This document shows, in pieces, positions 6,121-12,940 of a stretch of DNA of 13,986 nt; within the stretch, counting starts at the first letter, position 1; every line of letters begins with the position of its first letter. The stretch covers positions 1-13,986 of the forward strand of contig CAIRLQ010000234.1 in NCBI GenBank assembly GCA_903879465.1, read 5' to 3'. The DNA comes from an uncultured Opitutia bacterium. Lineage in GTDB: Bacteria > Verrucomicrobiota > Verrucomicrobiia > Opitutales > UBA953. The notes beneath the pieces are model-generated. The model searched no databases, was not told the DNA's origin, and was given only the letters and a program-made list of their open reading frames with translations. The position numbers and the translations under genes were made by a program.

Positions 6121-9100
6121 TAGTCGGCGAAGATGAATTCGTTGCTTTCGATGAGGATCTGCGCGAGCGCTGACCAAGAAGATTGAGGGTCGAATTTGTT
6201 ATTAAATTCGGCGGTGGCGGAGCCGATGATTTCCAGGGTTTTGAAGTCCTTAATGACCGGGCTCCATTTGAAGCTGTCGCTATTGGAGCCGATGTAGTTG
6301 TCGGCGATGAAGTCCAAGGTCTCTCCGGGGGTTAGGACGATTTCCTTTAAGGCGAGTAAGGCGGAACTGCCCCCCGCCACGACCGCCTCTTTGAGGACGC
6401 CGTGCAGGTTGCTGACGATGCGGCCACGGACGCCGTCGCTGGCTTTGCTGGCGACTTCGAGTGTGCTTTCGACGCGAAAGCGTCCGCCTCCGCCCGAGGA
6501 CCAGCGGCGGATGACGGCGGTGTCCCAGGTGTCGCCTGGGTGGCCGCCGGTGCGCGTCAAGGATGCATGCCCGAACTCAGCGTTGGGCATCTGCTCCTTT
6601 GGCGAGATGCGTTCCTTGTTTCGGAAGGTCATCGGGGTGAATTTAAGCTGCTTCGTCTCAGGGTTCCATCCTCCGACGCCGTTTTCCCAGTGGGTTGGCA
6701 CAGGTGTCTCCTCGGCATCATGAATGTATGCCAAGGCCATTTTGATTTCTGCGGGCTTAGGTGCGCGGGCGAGCACCGCAGCATACAGCGTGCGAACCTT
6801 GGCCTCATCGTTCGGCTGGGTCATCGCTTTCGCGGCGAGCGCATCCGATGCGGTGCGAGCGAAAGGGTGATTAAGCATCCAGAGCGCTTGCTGTGGGGTG
6901 GTGGTCTGGTTGCGCTTAGGGACGTGGTAGTCGGGGTTAGCGAAGTCGAACGTCCGGAAGAAGGGCGGCAGGTTTTGCCGGTCAATGAAGCCGTAAATCG
7001 TGCGGCGCGGGGTGGAGAAGTCGGCGACGAGATCAAACGGCTGTCCTCCGATCTTCGTGGCGTCGAGACGTCCGGCGACGCGCAGCATGCTGTCGCGCAT
7101 GGCCTCGAAATCGAGCCGGCGACGGTTGGCTTTCCAATTAAGATTATTCTCGGGGTCCTTGGCAAACGCGTCTGCATTGAAGTCGGAACTCTGCTGGAAG
7201 GTGCTGGAAAGGACGATCGAGCGAATGAGTTTCTTCATCGACCAGTTCTGGGCCATGAAGGTTGAGGCGAGATAATCGAGGAGTTCTGGGTTTTTGGGCG
7301 GTGCCGTACGCACGCCGAAATCGCTCGGGGTTTCGACGAGCGGTTGGCCGATGAGCTCGGCCCATACGCGGTTGACCATCACGCGGGCGGTCAGTGGGTT
7401 AGCCTTGCTGGCGATCGCATCGGCGAATTCAAGGCGTCCACTGCCGTTTTTGAACTCCTGTGGTTTGCCGTCGGATAGGATGGCCAGGAATTGGCGGGCG
7501 ACGTTCTTGCCGGGACGATTGGCACTGCCGCGGAGGAAGATGAACCCTTGGATGGGTTTGGCCTTGTCGTTCATCACCATCGCATGTGGCGGGCTCTTCG
7601 GATTCGTCGCCATGTAACTGACGACTTCGATCTCGAGTTTGCTGCGGGTATTGCGATCGGCGACGCTGTAGCCGGGAATCAGGGAGGCGGCGGTGATGGC
7701 GGTCGGTCCGTTGGGGTTTTCGGTCAGATCTCGCCAAGGCTTATATTCGGCTTTGGAGTTGTCCGGCTTGTGCGCCTCGGCGAGCAGGTTGGCGTAGCAA
7801 GCCGTCAGCTCGGTGAACTTCTTGGGTGTCTTCTTCTGGATTTCGGTCCGCAGGAGGGTGTCTTTGAAGGCTTCGGTCTTGGCCAGCAACGCGTTCAGGC
7901 GGGCGGTGAATTGGTCGTCGGATACGTCTTTCAATTGGTACCAAGCCCCCCAGGTCTCGTCTTCCGGTTTCAGGTGTACCTTGAGCACGCGTTGCCAGCC
8001 GGTCAGGACGGCGGGGTAGAGATTGGTGCGCTTTGCCTCCTGGGTGAAATTGAACCCCGGTTCCTTGACGGCCCTGAGTAGTAGCGTCAGGTAGTCGGCG
8101 GTCTTGGCGGCGGTGAAGGAATTTTCGCGGCGACTGGCCACGAAGTCGTCGTGCTTCTTCTGGCGCACGGCTAGCTCGGCTTCGAACTCATCGGTTTCTT
8201 TAGTCCGTGCGAATGGCTTCAGCGCCGGCGGGTTCTTGGGTTCTTCGCTGGAATTGAAGATGGAGTAGAGCGAATAGTATTCCGCGGTGGGAATGGGGTC
8301 GAACTTATGGTCGTGGCAGCGCGCGCAGGCCATGGTGAGCCCTTGGGTGCCACGCATCACGACATCGATGCGGTCATCGATGATCTCGGGTACGCTGTTA
8401 AGGAAGCGCCGGCCGAGCGTGAGGAAGCCCATCGCGGCGAGGTCGCGGTTGTCTTCGCCTTGCACGATTTTATCGGCCGCGATCTGCAGGCGCAGGAACT
8501 GGTCGTAGGGCATGTCCTGATTGAAGGCCTTCACGACCCACTCCCGGTAGGTGTAAGCGTAGGGATAGCGCCGTTCCTCGACGAAGACGTAGCCTTTGGT
8601 GTCGGAGTAGCGCGCGACATCGAGCCAGTGGCGCGCCCAGCGTTCGCCGAACGCAGTGTCGCCCATGAGTCGGTCCACGAGTTTCTCGGTTGCGGCGGGG
8701 TCCTTGTCGGCGACGTAGGCGGCCACTTCGGCCTCGGAGGGATTGTAACCGACGAGTGCGAGGGAAAGACGGCGCGCTAAGACCTCGCGAGGTGCGTCGG
8801 GCGCAAGGGCGAGTCCGTTGGCTTCCAGTTTGGCTAACACGAATGGGTCGAGCGGCTGGCGAACCCGCTTGGCAGCTTTGACAACGGGCGCGGTGGGCGG
8901 TTTGACCGGTTGGAAAGCCCAATGGTTGCGCGGGTCATTGGCGAGTGGCGAGGCTTCGGCCGGCCAAGGGAGGCCCATCCGCACCCATTCCGTCAGTGCG
9001 GCGATGGCCTTATCGGGAATCTTTTCATCGGAGCTTGGCATCGGCTCCACGTCCTTTGCCTTCGTGTGATTAATGGCGAGGATCAGTCGGCTGGTTTCAG

Positions 9101-9344
9101 GTTTTCCGGCGACGACCACGGGACCGACTTCCCCGCCCTTGAGAATCAGTTCGCGTGAGTCGAGACGTAGTCCAGATTTCTGTTTCTTCGGTCCATGGCA
9201 TTTGAAGCAGTTATCCGCGAGGACCGGGCGGATTTCTTTTTCAAAGAATTCAAGCTGGGCGGCCGTCGGGGCGGGCGGCGTTCCTTCGGCTGCCTGAGTC
9301 AGGGAGGTAGCGAAGATGAGGCCAAGGATGGACCGGAAAAGCAT
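6120..9344 (-). CDS. PSCyt1 cytochrome c - DUF1549 - DUF1553 protein
   Basis: A 1074-aa exported protein. Residues 1-19 are a Sec signal peptide. A planctomycete-type cytochrome c domain follows (about 30-130), with heme site CFKCH at 46-50 and candidate Met ligands in EPMPSSDE (about 100-107). DUF1549 spans about 165-370 and includes ERWARHWLDVARYSDTKG and a second CXXCH, CARCHDHKFDPI (340-351), a conserved motif of that family that may or may not carry heme. A long linker (370-635) leads to DUF1553 (about 635-875: NPLTARVMVNRVW, LVETPSDFGVR, QNLPPFFRTFDFANPD). A beta-rich segment (about 885-1050) is inserted before the closing helix SALAQILIESNEFIFAD, which normally ends DUF1553. First gene of the minus-strand train; its TAA overlaps the next ATG. 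Biochemical function is undetermined; redox chemistry on extracellular polymers is the usual inference. Confidence 0.93.
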   Translation of the reverse strand: MLFRSILGLIFATSLTQAAEGTPPAPTAAQLEFFEKEIRPVLADNCFKCHGPKKQKSGLRLDSRELILKGGEVGPVVVAGKPETSRLILAINHTKAKDVEPMPSSDEKIPDKAIAALTEWVRMGLPWPAEASPLANDPRNHWAFQPVKPPTAPVVKAAKRVRQPLDPFVLAKLEANGLALAPDAPREVLARRLSLALVGYNPSEAEVAAYVADKDPAATEKLVDRLMGDTAFGERWARHWLDVARYSDTKGYVFVEERRYPYAYTYREWVVKAFNQDMPYDQFLRLQIAADKIVQGEDNRDLAAMGFLTLGRRFLNSVPEIIDDRIDVVMRGTQGLTMACARCHDHKFDPIPTAEYYSLYSIFNSSEEPKNPPALKPFARTKETDEFEAELAVRQKKHDDFVASRRENSFTAAKTADYLTLLLRAVKEPGFNFTQEAKRTNLYPAVLTGWQRVLKVHLKPEDETWGAWYQLKDVSDDQFTARLNALLAKTEAFKDTLLRTEIQKKTPKKFTELTACYANLLAEAHKPDNSKAEYKPWRDLTENPNGPTAITAASLIPGYSVADRNTRSKLEIEVVSYMATNPKSPPHAMVMNDKAKPIQGFIFLRGSANRPGKNVARQFLAILSDGKPQEFKNGSGRLEFADAIASKANPLTARVMVNRVWAELIGQPLVETPSDFGVRTAPPKNPELLDYLASTFMAQNWSMKKLIRSIVLSSTFQQSSDFNADAFAKDPENNLNWKANRRRLDFEAMRDSMLRVAGRLDATKIGGQPFDLVADFSTPRRTIYGFIDRQNLPPFFRTFDFANPDYHVPKRNQTTTPQQALWMLNHPFARTASDALAAKAMTQPNDEAKVRTLYAAVLARAPKPAEIKMALAYIHDAEETPVPTHWENGVGGWNPETKQLKFTPMTFRNKERISPKEQMPNAEFGHASLTRTGGHPGDTWDTAVIRRWSSGGGGRFRVESTLEVASKASDGVRGRIVSNLHGVLKEAVVAGGSSALLALKEIVLTPGETLDFIADNYIGSNSDSFKWSPVIKDFKTLEIIGSATAEFNNKFDPQSSWSALAQILIESNEFIFAD

Positions 9345-9601
9345 GGGCAGAAAGTAGGACAGGGTGGGGTGCCCTAAGTTCCTAAAAGGTGCTGGTCATC
9401 ATGGGGATGTAAAGCCACCACTCCCGATTTACGTGTCACGGTCAAAAATCTTACAGGGTGATAAGGTAATCCGCAGGTTTGGGGCTATGATTACCTCGTC
9501 TTAGGTTCTTCGTGTGTTTTCACGGCGGCCGCTTGAGTGGCGGTGCTTTGGCGTTGAACCTCCGGACGCTTGCGGTGTCTATGAGCCACTGCCCCATTCA
9601 T
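9345..9601. promoter_or_regulatory. Divergent intergenic region
   Basis: This 257-bp stretch separates the divergent minus-strand train (start 9344) from the plus-strand propeller-heme gene (start 9602), so promoters for both should lie here, leaving room for shared control. I see no convincing -35/-10 pair, operator palindrome or riboswitch. Open frames running through it (for example a GTG at 9512 in frame with the plus-strand gene) look like N-terminal overextension. Confidence 0.5.
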
Positions 9602-12600
9602 ATGACAAATATGCCATACCTCCGTTGGTTGCCGCTGCTGGCCGCTTTCTCCCTGAATTTCTCCGCCTTGGCGGCGTCGAAGCCCGTCGCGCAGACTGCC
9701 GACCTCCATGCGAATGACAAGGTCCGCTTGGTGGAGCTCACGGCAGATCTCAAGGGCGCCAAAGAACTCTACCTGGTCGTGAGTGACCTCGGTGACCAGG
9801 CCTGTGATTGGTCCGACTGGCTCGATCCCGTGCTGGTCATGGCGGACGGTTCGACCCAGGACCTGACGACCCTGAAGTGGAAGCGGGCTGAGGCCGTCGC
9901 GGGCTCGGTCAATGTAGGTAAGAACCATAACAAGGGTCCGCTGGTGGTCGCCGGTAAGACTTTTGCAAAAGGTATCGGGACGCACGCTAACTCTGTCATC
10001 GCATATGATTTGCCAACCGGTGTCGTCGGTTTTCGCTCCCAGGTCGCTATTGATGACGGGGGCGCGCTCCGAAATAATAAGCCGTCCAGAGCCGACGTGC
10101 GCTTCCTAGTCTATACGGAGGATCCCGGTTCGCTTAAGCTGTTCGCGGCGGCGGCTGTTTCGTCCAAACAGGCCGATTTCGATTCCGGTCCGACGCTGGT
10201 GCCGCCCGAACTCTTCACGGTCCCCGAGGGCTTCGAGGTGACAGTGTGGGCGACTTCGCCGCAGCTCTTCAATCCGACCAATATTGATTTCGATGAACGT
10301 GGTCGCATGTATGTGGCGGAAGGCGTCAACTACCGAGGAAAGAAAGGCCGTCGCAAGGAAGGTGACCGCATCGTGACCCTGGAAGATACCACGGGCGCGG
10401 GTAAGGCAGACAAGGTTACGGTTTTTGTCCAGGACGCGACTCTCGAGGCCCCGCTCGGCGTGGCACATATCGATGGAAAAATCGTCGTCTCCATGCCTCC
10501 GGATCTCATCGTCTACACCGACGTCAACGGCGACGGGGTCTTTGATCCTGCGGTGGATAAGCGGGAAGTCTTGCTCACGGGTTTCAACGGCCGCCAGCAC
10601 GATCACAGCCTGCACAGCGTGACGGTCGGTCCGGATGGTAAATGGAATTTTAACCAAGGGAACACGGGAGCCAATTTCGTCGATAAGACCGGCCGCCACT
10701 TCTACATGGGTAGCCCCTACATGCTGCAAGACATCGCCGGACGTCGCAGTGACGACGGCAATGTGTGGATCGGCGGCTTCTCCGTGCGCATGAATGGCGA
10801 TGGCTCCGACCTTAAAATCGTTGGTCATAACTACCGCAATAGCTTCGAGCAGGTGCAGAATTCGTTCGGCGACATGTACCAGAGTGATAACGATGATCCA
10901 CCCGCCTGCCGCGTCTCCTTAATCATGGAAGGCGGTAACGCTGGCTTCGCTTCGCTCGACGGTAAGCGTTCTTGGGGTGCCGACAAGCGCCCTGGTCAGG
11001 ACACGCCGACCGCCGAATGGCGTCAGGAAGACCCGACCACTATGCCCGCCGGCGATGTGTATGGCGGTGGTTCGCCGACCGGTGTCGCGTTCTATGAGAA
11101 CGGTGCCTTGGGAGATAAGTGGAATGGGCTGCTCCTCGCTTGTGAGGCGGGCAAGAATGTCGTCTTTGGATATCTCCCCAAGCCTGATGGCGCCGGTATG
11201 AAGCTCGAACGCTTCGATTTCCTCACGTCCAATAAGGCTAAGGAGTGGGCTGGTTCGGATTTCCTAGGTGGTAAAGCCACTGGCGTTTTGAAAACGATGT
11301 TCCGTCCTTCGGATGTCGCCGTAGGCCCGGATGGTGCTATCTATGTGGCCGATTGGTTCGACCCCGGCGTGGGTGGTCATGCGACTCGTGATAACCGCTT
11401 CACGGGCACTATCTACCGGGTCGCTCCCAAGGGCTTTAAGTCGGTCATGCCGAAGATCGACCTCACTACGGTCGCCGGACAAATCGCCGCGCTTAAGAGC
11501 CCAGCACAGAATGTGCGGGCGGGTGGTTTTAATCGCCTCAAGGCCCAAGGAGACAAGGTGGTGGATGATGTCACCGCTTTGCTTGCCGACACTAATCCTT
11601 ATCTTTCATCTCGAGCTCTCTGGTTGCTCGCTCAGCTCGGACCCAAGGGCGAGGCGGTTGTGCGGGAACAATTGAAGTCAAAGGACGATGCGCGTCGCCT
11701 CGTCGCCTACCGCGCCTTGCGTGCTGCCAATCGTGAGGTCTTCGCGTTGGCTAAGGCGCATGCCGATGATGCCTCTTCTGCGATCCGCCGGGAAGTCGCC
11801 CTCTCGCTACGTGAGTTCAAGACGCCTGAAGCCGTGGCTTTGCTCGTGAAGATTGCCAAGCAGTATGACGGCAAGGATCGCTCCTATCTGGAGGCCATTG
11901 GCCTGGGGTCGACAGATCGCGAAGGCGAAGTTTATACCGCTATTGCCAAGGAGTTGGGTTCGGCACCAGAGAGCTGGAGCGAAGCTTTTGCCAAACTCAC
12001 TTGGCGTCTGCACGCGCCAGAGTCCGTGGCAGGCGTTCGTGCGCGTCTGATTTCGGGCAAGCTTTCCGAAGCCGATGCTAAACTGATGCTCACCTCGCTG
12101 GCTTTCACCAAGAGCGCCGAGGCCGCAGGGGCGATGGTCGAACTTGCCCTCGACAAGAGTTTTGCCCTTAAGGATCTAGCCAACTGGTGGCTGATGAACC
12201 GTAAGGGCAACGAATGGAAGGCCTATGGTATCGAAAATATTCTGAAGGTCCGCGGGCTGTATGACCCGGAGAAGGTCAAACTGGTGCCTTATGACGTCCA
12301 GCCTGAGGCGTCGGGCGCTAAGCCATTATCTTCTGTCGAGACCATCGCCGCCCTGAAGGGCGATGTGGCCCGCGGCAAGGCGGCCGTGGCGGTCTGTTAC
12401 GCTTGCCATCGTATCGGGACTAATGGTGTCGATTTCGGACCTGAGCTCACGACCTATGCGAAGCAGCAGTCCGTGGAGACGGTTATTTTGAATATCGCCC
12501 AGCCCTCGGCGAATATCTCACATGGCTTCGAGGGGACGCGAATCACGCTCAAGGATGGCATGGTCATCTGTGGTATTATGCTCTCCAATGCCGACCCAGT

Positions 12601-12757
12601 GATGGTTAAGTGTATGGGCGGCGAAGTGCAGACGATTCCCAAGTCGCAGGTGAAAGAGATGAAGCCGTTGGATCGCTCGCTGATGTTCTACCCATCCCAG
12701 ATGGGCCTGACAGATCAGACGGTCGCCGACCTGCTCGCCTACCTCAAGAGTCTCTAA
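9602..12757 (+). CDS. NPCBM - membrane-bound dehydrogenase-type propeller - HEAT - heme c protein
   Basis: The chosen start at 9602 gives 1051 aa beginning with a Sec signal peptide (MTNMPYLRWLPLLAAFSLNFSALAA). ATG 9611 is an equal alternative. GTG 9512 would bury the signal peptide. Domains in order: NPCBM-like carbohydrate-binding module (about 30-170, with KGIGTHANSVIAYDLP); a sorbosone-dehydrogenase-like beta-propeller of the PVC 'membrane-bound dehydrogenase' family (about 205-605: PEGFEVTVWA, RPSDVAVGPDGAIYVADWFDP, GTIYRVAPKG); HEAT-like helical repeats (about 625-760: SSRALWLLAQLGPKG, SSAIRREVALSLREF); and a C-terminal heme domain with CYACH at 932-936 and GVDFGPELTTYAKQQ. This architecture is common in Verrucomicrobia and Planctomycetes. 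The likely role is sugar binding and oxidation with electron transfer to heme in the periplasm or at the cell surface; cofactor and substrate are inferred. A strong terminator follows 51 bp after the stop. Confidence 0.92.
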   Translation: MTNMPYLRWLPLLAAFSLNFSALAASKPVAQTADLHANDKVRLVELTADLKGAKELYLVVSDLGDQACDWSDWLDPVLVMADGSTQDLTTLKWKRAEAVAGSVNVGKNHNKGPLVVAGKTFAKGIGTHANSVIAYDLPTGVVGFRSQVAIDDGGALRNNKPSRADVRFLVYTEDPGSLKLFAAAAVSSKQADFDSGPTLVPPELFTVPEGFEVTVWATSPQLFNPTNIDFDERGRMYVAEGVNYRGKKGRRKEGDRIVTLEDTTGAGKADKVTVFVQDATLEAPLGVAHIDGKIVVSMPPDLIVYTDVNGDGVFDPAVDKREVLLTGFNGRQHDHSLHSVTVGPDGKWNFNQGNTGANFVDKTGRHFYMGSPYMLQDIAGRRSDDGNVWIGGFSVRMNGDGSDLKIVGHNYRNSFEQVQNSFGDMYQSDNDDPPACRVSLIMEGGNAGFASLDGKRSWGADKRPGQDTPTAEWRQEDPTTMPAGDVYGGGSPTGVAFYENGALGDKWNGLLLACEAGKNVVFGYLPKPDGAGMKLERFDFLTSNKAKEWAGSDFLGGKATGVLKTMFRPSDVAVGPDGAIYVADWFDPGVGGHATRDNRFTGTIYRVAPKGFKSVMPKIDLTTVAGQIAALKSPAQNVRAGGFNRLKAQGDKVVDDVTALLADTNPYLSSRALWLLAQLGPKGEAVVREQLKSKDDARRLVAYRALRAANREVFALAKAHADDASSAIRREVALSLREFKTPEAVALLVKIAKQYDGKDRSYLEAIGLGSTDREGEVYTAIAKELGSAPESWSEAFAKLTWRLHAPESVAGVRARLISGKLSEADAKLMLTSLAFTKSAEAAGAMVELALDKSFALKDLANWWLMNRKGNEWKAYGIENILKVRGLYDPEKVKLVPYDVQPEASGAKPLSSVETIAALKGDVARGKAAVAVCYACHRIGTNGVDFGPELTTYAKQQSVETVILNIAQPSANISHGFEGTRITLKDGMVICGIMLSNADPVMVKCMGGEVQTIPKSQVKEMKPLDRSLMFYPSQMGLTDQTVADLLAYLKSL

Positions 12758-12777
12758 GGTTAAACAAAAGGGACATG

Positions 12778-12793
12778 CTGGCCGGTCGGCCAG
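12778..12793. repeat. Small GC-rich hairpin
   Basis: ctggccg and cggccag pair perfectly around GT, immediately ahead of the terminator of the propeller-heme gene. The 2-nt spacer would force at least one pair open. It may protect the mRNA 3' end or may be chance. Confidence 0.3.
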
Positions 12794-12807
12794 TTGACGA
12801 GAATGAG

Positions 12808-12841
12808 AAAGGGTCGGGGTCTGCGGACTCCGGCCCTTTTT
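12808..12841 (+). terminator. Intrinsic terminator of the propeller-heme gene
   Basis: aaagggtcggggtc (12808-12821) pairs with gactccggcccttt (12826-12839) in an uninterrupted 14-bp stem, counting two G-U pairs. It is closed by a C(TGCG)G tetraloop of the stable UNCG class, and the downstream arm runs into TTTTT. It begins 51 bp after the stop codon at 12757. This is a textbook Rho-independent terminator. Confidence 0.88.
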
Positions 12842-12852
12842 GTGTGACTTTT

Positions 12853-12908
12853 GTATGGGGTCAGACCGCTTCTGAGCGTTATCACTCGGAAGCGGTCTGA
12901 CCCCATAC
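12853..12908. repeat. 56-bp palindromic element, REP-like
   Basis: The left arm gtatggggtcagaccgcttc (12853-12872) is the exact reverse complement of 12889-12908. Four further pairs (tgag with ctcg, one G-U) extend the stem around an 8-nt loop, so the RNA could form a 24-bp hairpin. The TATGGGGTCAGACC core resembles palindromes I recall near RAYT (Y1/IS200-like) transposase genes in environmental bacteria; that link is from memory and inferred. There is no U-tract after it, and a proper terminator lies just upstream, so it is not needed for termination. It sits 32 bp before the next start codon. Confidence 0.8.
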
Positions 12909-12940
12909 TTTATTCTGTTCCTGCCCCCGTCGCTGTCCCT

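Noticed and set aside
6121..6177. Upstream ATG adding 19 residues to the DUF1501 protein
   Set aside because: It would place residues ahead of the Tat signal and deepen the overlap with the DUF1553 coding region; the TAATG junction favours the start at 6120.
6402..7265. 287-codon plus-strand open frame opposite DUF1553
   Set aside because: Shadow of the minus-strand gene; composition is that of reversed coding sequence.
9430..9500. Possible promoter elements (TTGACC on the minus strand, GATAAG on the plus strand)
   Set aside because: No matching partner hexamer at 16-18 bp spacing could be found, so they are not called.
9512..9601. GTG start giving 30 extra residues on the propeller-heme protein
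   Set aside because: The added residues precede a clean Sec signal peptide and show no export or domain feature; ATG 9602 or 9611 is far more likely.
10106..10828. 240-codon minus-strand open frame inside the propeller-heme gene
   Set aside because: Antisense shadow of conserved propeller sequence.
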